Shown here one piece after another: positions 42,454-52,069 of a stretch of DNA of 64,000 nucleotides. This stretch comes from Chitinophagaceae bacterium. Lineage in GTDB: Bacteria; Bacteroidota; Bacteroidia; Chitinophagales; Chitinophagaceae. Both the position numbers and the translations under genes were made by a program. A model generated the notes under the pieces. The model was not told the DNA's origin. It was given only the letters and a program-made list of their open reading frames with translations, and made no database searches. Each line of letters starts with the position of its first letter. Within the stretch, counting starts at the first letter, position 1. The stretch is taken from NCBI GenBank assembly GCA_023251255.1, contig JAHEZD010000023.1:1-64000 (forward strand), read 5' to 3'.

Positions 42454-43707
42454 ATGGCATTGGAAAAAAGCAAGGTAGTGGACAAGTTCTCGTCCTATCA
42501 AATATTGGTAATTGTATGCTTGGCCCTTACGCAACTTACGGTGGTGCTGGATTTTATGGTAATGTCGCCCCTAGGCGATTTGCTCATGAAATCCATGAGC
42601 CTAAGTACCAAGCAGTTTGGCTTGGCCGTTTCGGGTTATGCATTCAGTGCAGGCATTTCGGGCCTGCTGACTGCTGGCTTTGCGGACAGGTTCGACCGTA
42701 AGAAATTGTTGCTGTTCTTTTACATTGGGTTCATTGTGGGAACCTTATTGTGCGGCCTGTCTACTTCCTATATCATGTTGCTTGGTGCCAGGATCGTTAC
42801 CGGATTGTTTGGTGGTGTGATTGGTTCCATAGCCATGGCCATTGTGGCCGACCTGTTCCCCATAGAAAAACGTGGACGTGTAATGGGGTTTATGCAGATG
42901 GGCTTTGGTGCAAGCCAGGTACTGGGTATCCCCATCAGTTTGCGCCTCGCCGATCATTGGGGCTGGCAGGCACCGTTCCTGATGATTGTGGGGCTGTCAA
43001 CTGCCATATGGCTCATTGTCATGTTCAAGATGCAGCCAATTACCAAGCACCTTGAAGTTAAATCCGATCGTAACCCCTTTCAGCACCTGAAACATACGGT
43101 ATTGCAGCGGAGGTACCGTATCGGTTTCCTGGCCACTGCATTCCTTTCATTGGGCGGTTTCATGATGATGCCTTGGGGAAGCTCATTTTCCGTTAACAAC
43201 CTGCATGTAAGGCAGGACCAATTGTTCATATTGTTCATGGTTTCAGGTGTGGCCTCGTTGATCATCATGCCATTGATGGGGAGGCTGAGTGATAGGATAG
43301 ACAAGTTCACCATTTTTGCCTGTGCATCAATTTGGATGATTGTCATGGTGCTTATTTATACCAATCTTACGCCGGTACCTTTTTGGGTGGTTATGGCGAT
43401 GAATATTTGTTTCATGGTAGGTATCATGAGCAGGATGGTGCCAGCTATGGCATTGACCAGTGCATTGCCCAATATGCAGGATAGGGGAGCATTCATGAGC
43501 ATCAATTCATCATTGCAGCAGTTGGCGGGCGGAGTGGCCGCTGCGGTGGGCGGCATGGTGGTGGTGCAGAAAACGAAGTTCAGCCCCTTGGAGCATTACA
43601 ATACATTGGGGTATATCATTGTGGGGCTTACCATTATTGGCGTGTTCCTAGTGTACAGGGTGAGCAGGATGGTGAAGGCAGAAAAAGCGGAGAAGATGAA
43701 ATTGTAA
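42454..43707 (+). CDS. MFS transporter
   Basis: Major facilitator superfamily carrier of 417 residues with 12 predicted helices. The loop 2-3 motif is GFADRFDRKKLL (from GxxxDRxGRKx), the loop 8-9 equivalent is MGRLSDRIDKF, and the proline/glycine motif C-like segment lies in helix 5 (GFMQMGFGASQVLGIPIS). It resembles drug:proton antiporter-1 (arabinose efflux permease-like) proteins; the cargo is not evident. It lies 91 bases after the TMEM175 gene on the same strand. Confidence 0.9.
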   Translation: MALEKSKVVDKFSSYQILVIVCLALTQLTVVLDFMVMSPLGDLLMKSMSLSTKQFGLAVSGYAFSAGISGLLTAGFADRFDRKKLLLFFYIGFIVGTLLCGLSTSYIMLLGARIVTGLFGGVIGSIAMAIVADLFPIEKRGRVMGFMQMGFGASQVLGIPISLRLADHWGWQAPFLMIVGLSTAIWLIVMFKMQPITKHLEVKSDRNPFQHLKHTVLQRRYRIGFLATAFLSLGGFMMMPWGSSFSVNNLHVRQDQLFILFMVSGVASLIIMPLMGRLSDRIDKFTIFACASIWMIVMVLIYTNLTPVPFWVVMAMNICFMVGIMSRMVPAMALTSALPNMQDRGAFMSINSSLQQLAGGVAAAVGGMVVVQKTKFSPLEHYNTLGYIIVGLTIIGVFLVYRVSRMVKAEKAEKMKL

Positions 43708-43854
43708 TTGGCTTATTATCGCAATTGAAAAAGCCCGGCATTTTGCAGACCTGAATGATACTTCTATTGGATTGAATTCCATACTGCCGCCTACTGGTCA
43801 AGCCTGTGGAGAAGGGCCCGAACTTTGCGCCTTCTTTCTTATATTCGTTATCCT

Positions 43855-46113
43855 ATGAGCGAAGAGCAAGCAATAGTTACAGATTTACCGGTTCCCAAAT
43901 ACTCCCTTGATGCCGAGCAGGAAAAAAAGGAGATACTCAGGCATTACCGTTCCCTGATGAAGGCCTTGCGGCCCAAGCTCAAGAAAGGCGACAAGGAAAT
44001 GGTGCGTACCGCTTTTGAAATGGCGGCCGATGCACACAAGACCATGCGTAGAAAGAGTGGGGAACCCTATATACTGCATCCTTTGGCCGTGGCCATGATC
44101 TGTGTGGAAGAAATTGGTTTGGGGGTAAGGAGCACCATTTGTGCACTGCTGCACGATACGGTGGAGGATACTGATTTGACATTGGAAGATGTGGAGCGTG
44201 AATTTGGTAGCGAGATAGCCAAGATTGTGGACGGGCTTACCAAGATCTCGAATGTTATAGATACCAATACTTCCCAGCAGGCAGAGAACTTCAAGAAGAT
44301 CCTGTTAACGCTGACCGACGATCCAAGGGTAATACTGATCAAGCTGGCCGACAGGTTGCACAACATGCGCACCATGGATTCCATGAAACGCGAAAAACAG
44401 TTGAAAATTTCCAGCGAAACGGTTTGGGTATATGCCCCTTTGGCACATCGGATGGGGCTGTACAATATCAAGTCCGAACTGGAAGACTTGGCCATGAAGT
44501 ACATGGAGCCGGAAGCCTATAAGGACATAGCTAGGAAACTGGCTGAAACAAAAAGGGAGCGTACCAGGTTCATCAATGAATTTATCCGCCCAATCAAGGA
44601 GAAACTACAAGCTGGCCATTACGATTTCGAAATTTATGGCAGGCCAAAAAGCATCCACTCCATCTGGCACAAAATCAAGTCCAAGGGGGTAAGCTTTGAT
44701 GAAGTGTACGATTTGTTTGCCATTAGGATCATCCTGAACTCCCCACCTGAAAATGAGAAATCGGATTGCTGGAAAGTATATTCCATGATTACGGATGAAT
44801 ACAATCCGAGCCCTGAACGTTTGCGCGACTGGCTGAGCAACCCCAAGAGTAATGGCTACGAAGCCCTGCATACAACGGTGATGGGACCGCAGGGTAAATG
44901 GGTGGAAATACAGATCCGCACCAAGCGGATGAACGAGATTGCGGAAAAGGGGCTTGCTGCCCATTTCAAGTACAAGGAAGGCAGTGACACCGAGGACCGC
45001 TTTGATAAATGGTTCGGGCAGATACGTGAGGTGCTGGCACAGGACGATACGGACAGTGTGAACTTCCTGCAGGATTTCAAGACATCCTTTTTGGGCGAGG
45101 AAATTTATGTGTACACCCCCAAGGGTGAAGTGAAAATGTTGCCGATGGGAAGCACTGCACTTGACTTTGCCTTCGCCATCCACTCAGCCATCGGCAGTAA
45201 ATGTATCGGTGCCAAAGTACACCATAAGCTGGTGCCCATTTCGCACAAGCTCCGCAGTGGTGACCAGATAGAAATCATCACCAGCAATAAGCAGAAACCC
45301 AGCGAGGACTGGCTGAACATTGTAGTTACGGCCAAGGCGAGGAACAAGATCAAGGATGCGCTGCGTGAGGAAAAAAGGAAGATTGCCGATGATGGCAAGT
45401 ACATACTGCAAAGGAAGATAGAAGGGCTTGGTGCTGCTTACAGCCCCGGCAATATTGATGAAGTGGTTTCTTTTTATAAACTGCCCAGCCAGTTGGACCT
45501 GTTTTACCAGATTGCTATCAAGAACCTTGATTTAAAGGAACTGAAAGAATTCCAGGTGCTGGGCGACAGGCTTGAGCCCCCCAAACCCAAAGTGGTGGTA
45601 ACCGAAGTAAATGTGGACCATCACCATAAGCCGGCCAATAAAAAGGACAGTGAACTGATCATCTTTGGTGAAAGCAGCGACAAGATTGTTTATCAATTGG
45701 CCAAGTGCTGCAATCCCATTCCGGGCGATACGGTTTTTGGTTATGTAAGTGTGGGCAAGGGCTTGGTAATCCACAGGACAAGTTGTCCCAATGCCCCGCA
45801 GTTACTGGCCAATTATGGGCACAGGATCGTGAAAACAAAGTGGGCCAAGAATAAGGAAATTTCCTTCCTCACAGGCCTGAAGATTATCGGGCTGGACGAT
45901 GTGGGCGTGATCCACAAAATCACCAATATTATTAGCGGCGACCTTAAGATAAATATTGCGGGCCTCACCATTGAAAGTGGTGAAGGCATTTTTGAAGGTA
46001 CAATTAAAGTGTTTGTTCATGACAAGGAAGAACTGGAAGAACTGGTGGACAGGTTGAAACAATTGAGTGGTATCCAAAGGGTTGACAGATTTGATACGGA
46101 GGAAGTGGAGTAG
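43855..46113 (+). CDS. rel: Bifunctional (p)ppGpp synthetase/hydrolase
   Basis: Makes and degrades the stringent-response alarmone. The ATG at 43855 gives 752 residues. The HD hydrolase domain is intact (HPLAVAMICVEE, then LLHDTVEDT with His100-Asp101). The synthetase domain has GRPKSIHSIWHKIK, YDLFAIRI, RLRDWLSNPKSNGYEALHT and EIQIRT; the basic RLRD matches the bifunctional type rather than the acidic motif of synthetase-only RelA. TGS (IYVYTPKGEVKMLPMGSTALD) and a C-terminal ACT domain (EISFLTGLKIIGLDDVGVIH) complete the long-Rel layout. A 19-bp perfect hairpin follows. Confidence 0.96.
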   Translation: MSEEQAIVTDLPVPKYSLDAEQEKKEILRHYRSLMKALRPKLKKGDKEMVRTAFEMAADAHKTMRRKSGEPYILHPLAVAMICVEEIGLGVRSTICALLHDTVEDTDLTLEDVEREFGSEIAKIVDGLTKISNVIDTNTSQQAENFKKILLTLTDDPRVILIKLADRLHNMRTMDSMKREKQLKISSETVWVYAPLAHRMGLYNIKSELEDLAMKYMEPEAYKDIARKLAETKRERTRFINEFIRPIKEKLQAGHYDFEIYGRPKSIHSIWHKIKSKGVSFDEVYDLFAIRIILNSPPENEKSDCWKVYSMITDEYNPSPERLRDWLSNPKSNGYEALHTTVMGPQGKWVEIQIRTKRMNEIAEKGLAAHFKYKEGSDTEDRFDKWFGQIREVLAQDDTDSVNFLQDFKTSFLGEEIYVYTPKGEVKMLPMGSTALDFAFAIHSAIGSKCIGAKVHHKLVPISHKLRSGDQIEIITSNKQKPSEDWLNIVVTAKARNKIKDALREEKRKIADDGKYILQRKIEGLGAAYSPGNIDEVVSFYKLPSQLDLFYQIAIKNLDLKELKEFQVLGDRLEPPKPKVVVTEVNVDHHHKPANKKDSELIIFGESSDKIVYQLAKCCNPIPGDTVFGYVSVGKGLVIHRTSCPNAPQLLANYGHRIVKTKWAKNKEISFLTGLKIIGLDDVGVIHKITNIISGDLKINIAGLTIESGEGIFEGTIKVFVHDKEELEELVDRLKQLSGIQRVDRFDTEEVE

Positions 46114-46155
46114 TTTTTGGCGGGAAGTAAATAAAGTATAAAAGTAACCAAGGTA

Positions 46156-46197
46156 TACAATGAATAAGGAGCAAGAAATTGCTCCTTATTCATTGTA
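46156..46197. terminator. Bidirectional terminator between rel and the ABC exporter
   Basis: TACAATGAATAAGGAGCAA (46156-46174) pairs perfectly with TTGCTCCTTATTCATTGTA (46179-46197) around a GAAA loop. It lies between convergent genes. No long T-run is present. Confidence 0.8.
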
Positions 46198-46227
46198 AGT
46201 AATCCAATATCAAACATCAGCCATCTA

Positions 46228-48057
46228 TTATTTCACCTCCTGCATATCCACCAATCTCCTGTAAATACCATTGGCTGCAAGCAGTTGCTCATGGGAACCA
46301 CGTTCAGCAATCTCGCCTTTCTGCAACACAATGATTTCATCTGCATGGCGTATGGTGGAAAGCCGGTGGGCAATAACAAGGCTGGTCCTGTTCTGCATCA
46401 TGTTGTTGATGGCATCCTGTACCAGGCGTTCGCTCTCCGTATCCAATGAGGAAGTGGCTTCATCCAGGATCAGGATGGGAGGGTTCTTCAGCACGGCCCG
46501 TGCAATGGTCAGGCGTTGACGTTCACCACCACTGAGCTTGCTGCCCCTGTCGCCAATATTGGTATCAAAACCCTCTTCCTTGTGCATGATGAAATCATAG
46601 GCATTGGCCACTTTGGCTGCATGTTCAATTTCTGCCCTTGTAGCATTGGGCTTGGCAAGGGCAATATTGTTGGCAATGGTATCATTGAACAAAATGGGCT
46701 CCTGTGTTACGATGCTTATTTGGCTGCGCAGGCTTTCCAATGAATACTCCTTGATATTTGTCCCATCCACCAATAACTCGCCACCTGTAACATCATGGAA
46801 CCTTGGCACAAGGTCGGCCAAGGAGCTTTTGCCTGCGCCACTGCTACCAACAAGCGCAATGGTCTTTCCTTTTTCCACTTTAAGGTTGATGTTTTTCAGG
46901 ATGCCTATTTCTTCATAACCGAAGTTCACGTTCCTGAATTCGATGCTATCATTGAAGGCAGACAATTGTTTTCCATCTGGTTTGTCAATCACCATGATGG
47001 GTGTATGTATAATCTCCTCGATTCTTCCTAAAGAAGCAGTGCCACGCTGCATATTATAAAATGCGGTACTCAATGATTTGGCAGGGTTGATAATCTGGCT
47101 GAAAATGGCTATGTAGGCTATGAAGCCTGCCCCATTCAAACCAAAATCGCCGCCCCCCAGGATTAGGCTCCCTCCAAACCATAAAATGATGCTCAGTACA
47201 ACAATGCCGAGGAACTCGCTAACGGGACTGGCTAGGTCCCTCCTGAAATTCATTTTGTTCTTTACATGGAACAAAGCGTCATTCGCATCAAGGAATTTTG
47301 AACGCACATGGTTCTCCGCATTGAATGCTTTTATTACCCTCATGCCCGATAATGTTTCTTCGAGGACGGATAAACCATCGGCAGATTTCTCTGCAGCAAT
47401 GCCACTCTGCTTTTTTAAGCTTTTACTGATGCGCCCAATAATCAGTCCAGCCACCGGCAACAATACGAGGAGCATCAGTGATAATTGGGGACTCAAAAAA
47501 ATCAATGTGCCCAAGTAAAAAATGATACTGATGGGTTCCTTGATCAGGCCGTCTAGGGTATTGGCAACAGCACTTTCCAGTTCCCAGGTATCAGTGGTCA
47601 TTCTGCTCATGATATCCCCCTTACGTTGCTCACTAAAGAAACCGATGGGCAAGGTCAGTATCTTATTGTACAGGTCATTTCGTAACTGGATCATCATGCC
47701 ATTCCTAATTGGGCTCATGGCATAGTAACTGAGGTAAACAAATACATTCTTCAGGAAAATGGATGCTACAATACCAATGCAGATTACCCCCAGAGCATAC
47801 AGCTTATTATTGTTATGGTCAATGATAATTTGGCTCAACCAGTATTTCAACAATTCCAAAAAAGATTTAGCAGTAAAGGCCACTTCGGGTTTTACGGTAA
47901 CCAGTTTGTCTCCATTGAAAATGATTTCCATAAAAGGAAAAAGCATTGCCACGGAAACGATACTGAACACAACTGACAGGACCACAAAAATCAAATACTG
48001 TACAATATTGCCTTTATAGGGTTTCAGGTATTTTACTAATCCAAGGTATTTCTTCAT
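46228..48057 (-). CDS. MsbA-like ABC exporter (fused permease and ATPase)
   Basis: A half-transporter of 609 residues that works as a homodimer in the inner membrane. Six transmembrane helices occupy about 1-330; the ATPase has Walker A GSSGAGKSS (about 400-408), signature LSGGERQRLTIARAVL, Walker B ILILDEATSSLD and the H-loop IAHRLST. It belongs to the MsbA/multidrug type; the lipid A or lipid-linked cargo is an inference. Its likely promoter, TACTTTTG on the minus strand (48111-48118), overlaps that of the divergent rbfA. Confidence 0.9.
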   Translation of the reverse strand: MKKYLGLVKYLKPYKGNIVQYLIFVVLSVVFSIVSVAMLFPFMEIIFNGDKLVTVKPEVAFTAKSFLELLKYWLSQIIIDHNNNKLYALGVICIGIVASIFLKNVFVYLSYYAMSPIRNGMMIQLRNDLYNKILTLPIGFFSEQRKGDIMSRMTTDTWELESAVANTLDGLIKEPISIIFYLGTLIFLSPQLSLMLLVLLPVAGLIIGRISKSLKKQSGIAAEKSADGLSVLEETLSGMRVIKAFNAENHVRSKFLDANDALFHVKNKMNFRRDLASPVSEFLGIVVLSIILWFGGSLILGGGDFGLNGAGFIAYIAIFSQIINPAKSLSTAFYNMQRGTASLGRIEEIIHTPIMVIDKPDGKQLSAFNDSIEFRNVNFGYEEIGILKNINLKVEKGKTIALVGSSGAGKSSLADLVPRFHDVTGGELLVDGTNIKEYSLESLRSQISIVTQEPILFNDTIANNIALAKPNATRAEIEHAAKVANAYDFIMHKEEGFDTNIGDRGSKLSGGERQRLTIARAVLKNPPILILDEATSSLDTESERLVQDAINNMMQNRTSLVIAHRLSTIRHADEIIVLQKGEIAERGSHEQLLAANGIYRRLVDMQEVK

Positions 48058-48091
48058 GAGCTATAACATAAATTGCCAATGGCAATAGATA

Positions 48092-48125
48092 ATAAGATAT
48101 TTTTGCCCGACAAAAGTAACAGATA
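48092..48125. promoter_or_regulatory. Overlapping divergent promoters of rbfA and the ABC exporter
   Basis: TATTTTTG (48098-48105, plus strand) and TACTTTTG (48111-48118, minus strand) are both full -7 boxes, 5 bases apart and facing each other. Predicted starts are near 48111 and 48104. Two polymerases could not sit there together, so use of one promoter should exclude the other. Confidence 0.6.
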
Positions 48126-48493
48126 TGGAGGAAGGAAAACGTCAGAAACAAGTAGCAGCGGTATTGCAGGATGAATTCAATGATATCATGCGGAGGCTTG
48201 GCCTGAGCATGATTGGTGGGGGCATGGTTTCCATTTCATCTGTTAAAGTTACGCCAGACCTGCTGGAAGCAAGGATATACCTCAGTTTTTTCCAAGTGGC
48301 AGATACGGCGGCAGCCATGAAACTTATCGATAACAAGGCCTGGGAAATAAAGAAGGCATTGGCGGATAGGGTGAAGCACCAATTGCGCCGTATACCGGTA
48401 CTGCAGTTCTATTTGGATGATACATTGGACCATGTGTTCAAAATGGAGGAACTGTTCAAAAAGATCGAAGAAGAGAAGAAAGGAAGTGAGTAA
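48125..48493 (+). CDS. rbfA: Ribosome-binding factor A
   Basis: KH-type 30S maturation factor of 122 residues that acts on the 5' end of 16S rRNA. The N-terminus has RQKQVAAVLQDEFNDIMRRL, the core has SISSVKVTPDLLEARIYLSF, and the C-terminus contains LRRIPVLQFYLDDTLDHVFKMEELFKKI, which is the RbfA hallmark. It is 76 bases upstream of the FtsX-type permease gene on the same strand, an arrangement seen in other Bacteroidota. Confidence 0.95.
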   Translation: MEEGKRQKQVAAVLQDEFNDIMRRLGLSMIGGGMVSISSVKVTPDLLEARIYLSFFQVADTAAAMKLIDNKAWEIKKALADRVKHQLRRIPVLQFYLDDTLDHVFKMEELFKKIEEEKKGSE

Positions 48494-48569
48494 ATGGAAT
48501 TAGGGATTTGGAATTAGTAATCAGTTCTACAACTAAATAACTTCTTGAATTTTTTAAACTTGTGAACTT

Positions 48570-49790
48570 TTGAACCTTCTTTTCGCTTGGCGGTATTTCA
48601 AATCAAAAAAAACGACCAATGCTGTTAACATCATTGCATGGATAAGTGTTACGGCCATTGCGGTAGGAGCAGGCGCCTTGATTGTGGTGCTGAGTGTGTT
48701 CAATGGGTTCGAGGACCTAGTGAAAAGTCTTTATGGTGATTTCTACGCTGATGTACGCATTGCCCCGGTTACGGGGAAAACCATGAACCTGGATACTGTT
48801 CAGTTGAATAGGATCAAACAAACAAAGGGGGTCCTGCAAACAAGTTTGGTCGCAGAAGAAAAGGCCCTACTGTCCAATGGCGACAATAACCAAACAATTG
48901 TCTTCGTAAAGGGCGTGGATGAAAATTATACCTCCGTTAACAACCTGACCAAGCATATCATAAGGGGCAGTTTCGATGCAGGCAAATCCGATGCCCCCAA
49001 GCTCATTATTGGTGCCGGTATAGAGAATGCTACAGGCATTGATCCCATCAGGCCAGGCATTCCTGCAACAATCTATTTGCCCAATAAAAAGGCCGAGAAC
49101 CTTAATTCCGTGAATGAGGCTTTCAACTCTTACCGATTGAATGCTTCAGGGACCTTTTTGGTGCAGCAGGAATTTGACAATAAGTATGTCTTCACCAACC
49201 TCGGGTTTATGAAGTTCATGCTGGACATGGGGAATGATGAATATTCTTCTGTTGAACTGAGGATAGACAGTTCAGAAACCGAGAATACGGCTAACCAACT
49301 GCAAAGCTTATTGGGCAGCAAATACAAGGTGGAGACACGTTACCAGCAGAACAAAAGTCTGTACACTGTTATGAAGATGGAGAAATGGGTCATCTATGGC
49401 ATACTTTCCCTGATACTTGTTGTTGCAGCTTTCAACATGATTGGGGCGTTGACCATGCTGGTGCTGGAAAAGCAAAAAGACATTGCGGTGCTGAAAGCAA
49501 TGGGGGCAAGCAATTCCACTATCAGGAATATCTTTTTGAATGAGGGATTCTTGTTGGCTGGTATCGGCGGCTTGGCAGGCATCCTGCTGGCAAGCCTTAT
49601 CTGTTGGCTCCAGTTGAAATTCCATCTAATCAAATTGCAGGGTGGCAGCTTCATCATAGATTATTACCCAGTAAAAATGAACCTCTTTGATTTTGCTTTG
49701 GTTACGGGTACCATTTTGTTTGTGGCTTTACTCGCCTCATGGATACCTGCTAGGAAAGCAAGTACGCAGGAGTTTTCATTGAAAAGTTAG
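48570..49790 (+). CDS. FtsX-like permease, LolC/LolE type
   Basis: Membrane subunit of a lipoprotein-release type ABC system, 406 residues. There is an N-terminal transmembrane helix (NIIAWISVTAIAVGAGALIVV) after MNLLFAWRYFKSKKT, a large periplasmic domain (about 50-270), and three C-terminal helices with the FtsX motif (LTMLVLEKQKDIAVLKAMGA, SIIDYY..KMN, ASWIPARKAS). The start is a TTG at 48570; the GTG just upstream runs into a stop. Its ATPase (LolD) is not adjacent. Given the many lipoproteins here, a role in their sorting is plausible. Confidence 0.88.
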   Translation: MNLLFAWRYFKSKKTTNAVNIIAWISVTAIAVGAGALIVVLSVFNGFEDLVKSLYGDFYADVRIAPVTGKTMNLDTVQLNRIKQTKGVLQTSLVAEEKALLSNGDNNQTIVFVKGVDENYTSVNNLTKHIIRGSFDAGKSDAPKLIIGAGIENATGIDPIRPGIPATIYLPNKKAENLNSVNEAFNSYRLNASGTFLVQQEFDNKYVFTNLGFMKFMLDMGNDEYSSVELRIDSSETENTANQLQSLLGSKYKVETRYQQNKSLYTVMKMEKWVIYGILSLILVVAAFNMIGALTMLVLEKQKDIAVLKAMGASNSTIRNIFLNEGFLLAGIGGLAGILLASLICWLQLKFHLIKLQGGSFIIDYYPVKMNLFDFALVTGTILFVALLASWIPARKASTQEFSLKS

Positions 49791-49964
49791 TTACCCTCCT
49801 GAACAGCCCCTTTTCTTTCGCTAGAATGGCAACAATCCTTTCGGTTTTTACGCAAAAAATCCCGTAGTACCACGCTTGTGCGGGCAGGCCAAAGGTCCTA
49901 TTTTGTGATGGTCAAGACATTGCCCTGCAATGCCCATTCACCAATGCTAAACCAATACTACATT

Positions 49965-51410
49965 ATGAAAAAGACCCTTGTAGCGGTAGCCGTTCTGCTG
50001 CCATTTTTGTTCATGCTAATGGCCTGCCCAGGAAAGCAGGAAAAACCAGATGTCGTATCCAGTAATAATGCTACTCCATGGATGGTACCAGTGGAAGTAG
50101 CAGACACACCCAATGCTACGGAAAACGACTATTATAATTTTGGCTGGCAAACATTTATTGCGCTTAACTGGCCCGCATCACTGTCCTACCGGGGGAAGCC
50201 TGATTCATCCCTTGCTTTGGGAGCAAAGGATGCAACAGGTAATATGTATCCTGCTGTTTGGGAAACATGGAAGGAGCAGTACGATATTTTTCTTGCCAAT
50301 GCTATTAACCCTGGCCCATGGAACTGGATGCTACAAAATAATGCTGCCCCAGTTAAGGTGCTGCGTATGTTTTCCAAGAACGATAGCAACAGGGTATTCG
50401 ATGCCTTCAACCAGGCCACGGGCGAACCCTTAATTGATCAGGACTCCCAGTTTGTACGCTATGAGGTCAGGACCAATGAATCGGAATACACTTATTACCT
50501 TAACAATAAGTATTACAATGCCGACTCGCAGATCAATGCTGTTGCTAACAACCGTTTTGTGGGCTTCCCTAAAGGCAATGATTCCCTGAGCAAGAGCCTG
50601 CCTGCATGGGCACAGTTCGGGGCCACAGAAATAAAAGCTTCCTGGAAAGTGTTCAAGCCCAATACGCCTGCTACTATATTGGAGCGGTACTTTCACCGTT
50701 CTGCTATATTGATAGACCAATATGGCAATAAGGGGGCACCGGTGGAAGTGGGGTTAGTGGGCCTCCATATATTGAGGCTGACACCTACAACAGGGTCATC
50801 TTGGTACTGGGCCAGTTTTGAGCAGGTGGATAATTTGGAACTCCAGCCTCAATATGGAGGCACATTGCCGCCAAGTCCTACTTTCAATACCAATCCAGTA
50901 AAACTATATGGTGATTCAGGTTATTCCTACAAACCCGCATCCATAACGTTTGGAAAGCCATTGCCCCCAGCGATTCCAGTAGGTGTTTGCAGCCCTCCCT
51001 TTTTACAGAGCAATCCACAATTGGATTCCATCAACAAACTGTACACACAATCTGTAAAAGGAACACCTTTCCAGTACTACCAAATGATTGGTACGGTAAA
51101 TCCGCCAGGCAAAGGTGGTAGTAGCTATACCAACGTGGATTCCAGGAACAAATACCCGTCCGTTACGGTAAACACATCATGGTTGGCCAATAGTACCATG
51201 GAAACCTATATGATACCCAGCGGTGTGCAACTTGCCAACAATAATTGCATCACTTGCCATATCAGCGGCTATCCACAAATGCCTGCCAATACACCTACGC
51301 CCTATAGTGGCAATTATCAGATTTTTACTTTCTTGCCAAGACTGGCACAGAGCAGCAGCATGAAAAAAGTGATGCCCGTGGACTTTGTACTGGTAAGGGG
51401 CAAGAAATAA
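49965..51410 (+). CDS. Lipoprotein with a single c-type haem motif (481 aa)
   Basis: The signal MKKTLVAVAVLLPFLFMLMACPGK has a lipobox-like LMAC, so lipid anchoring at Cys21 is likely; the ATG at 49965 begins it. The only family hint is CITCH at residues 428-432 (CxxCH), a covalent haem c site, with surrounding NNCITCHISGYPQMP and a later Met-rich segment that could supply the axial ligand. The N-terminal 400 residues (FGWQTFIALNWP, WETWKEQYDIFL and others) match nothing I can name. It is probably a periplasmic or surface redox protein. It stands alone in its unit. Confidence 0.75.
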   Translation: MKKTLVAVAVLLPFLFMLMACPGKQEKPDVVSSNNATPWMVPVEVADTPNATENDYYNFGWQTFIALNWPASLSYRGKPDSSLALGAKDATGNMYPAVWETWKEQYDIFLANAINPGPWNWMLQNNAAPVKVLRMFSKNDSNRVFDAFNQATGEPLIDQDSQFVRYEVRTNESEYTYYLNNKYYNADSQINAVANNRFVGFPKGNDSLSKSLPAWAQFGATEIKASWKVFKPNTPATILERYFHRSAILIDQYGNKGAPVEVGLVGLHILRLTPTTGSSWYWASFEQVDNLELQPQYGGTLPPSPTFNTNPVKLYGDSGYSYKPASITFGKPLPPAIPVGVCSPPFLQSNPQLDSINKLYTQSVKGTPFQYYQMIGTVNPPGKGGSSYTNVDSRNKYPSVTVNTSWLANSTMETYMIPSGVQLANNNCITCHISGYPQMPANTPTPYSGNYQIFTFLPRLAQSSSMKKVMPVDFVLVRGKK

Positions 51411-51536
51411 CTAACCAAGGATAACCGATATTCTCCCTTCCTCTTAATAATACCAATTGTTAAAAAGGAAGGAAGAATTTTATGAAATAATGGCACAGGA
51501 TTGGAATATGGGTAGGCATAACAAAATCTATCAGTT

Positions 51537-51944
51537 ATGAAAAAGCTATCGGTATTCTTAACAACATTGGTAATAATGTTTTTTCTTAGCAGTGAAGTAA
51601 GTGCGCAACCACCTTGGGCAAAAGCTTATGGTAAAAGGAACAAGGAATGGAAAGAGGATAGGAAACATCGGGACAAGCATTTTGTGCAGCAGCGGAGGGC
51701 GTATTACTATTACCCAGCTTCAAATGTATATTATAGCCCTGTTTACCATAATTACTGGTACCCAAGAAATGGGGCATGGGTAAACGTAAATGTGCTGCCT
51801 AGGAACATAGTGGTAGTAAACGAGCCAAGGTATGATGTATACTATGATGGTGATGATGTATGGAGGGACAATAGGGTGCACTATGAAAGGTACAGGCCGG
51901 TACCAAAGCCAGGTGTTAGCGTAGACATACACGCAAGATTCTAA
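51537..51944 (+). CDS. Small Tyr-rich secreted protein
   Basis: A 135-residue exported protein with signal MKKLSVFLTTLVIMFFLSSEVSAQ. The mature part begins PPWAKAYGKRNKEWKED, continues RKHRDKHFVQQ, and is rich in Tyr, Arg and Pro (YYYYPASNVYYSPVYHNYWY). A similar pattern, basic then aromatic, is seen in small outer-envelope proteins of the group, but no function is known. It is followed by a bidirectional terminator. Confidence 0.7.
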   Translation: MKKLSVFLTTLVIMFFLSSEVSAQPPWAKAYGKRNKEWKEDRKHRDKHFVQQRRAYYYYPASNVYYSPVYHNYWYPRNGAWVNVNVLPRNIVVVNEPRYDVYYDGDDVWRDNRVHYERYRPVPKPGVSVDIHARF

Positions 51945-51998
51945 TGAAAATGTATTGTATGATTAGGACGCATCCTATACAGGATGCCATACATGCCC

Positions 51999-52053
51999 AA
52001 TAAATAGAAAAGGAGGAAATAAACCTTGGTTATTCCTCCTTTTTCTATTTATT
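51999..52053. terminator. Bidirectional terminator before etfA
   Basis: AATAAATAGAAAAGGAGGAA (51999-52018) pairs with TTCCTCCTTTTTCTATTTATT (52033-52053) with one bulged T. It lies between the convergent Tyr-rich protein gene and etfA. Confidence 0.85.
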
Positions 52054-52069
52054 GAAATTAGTTTTTTGT

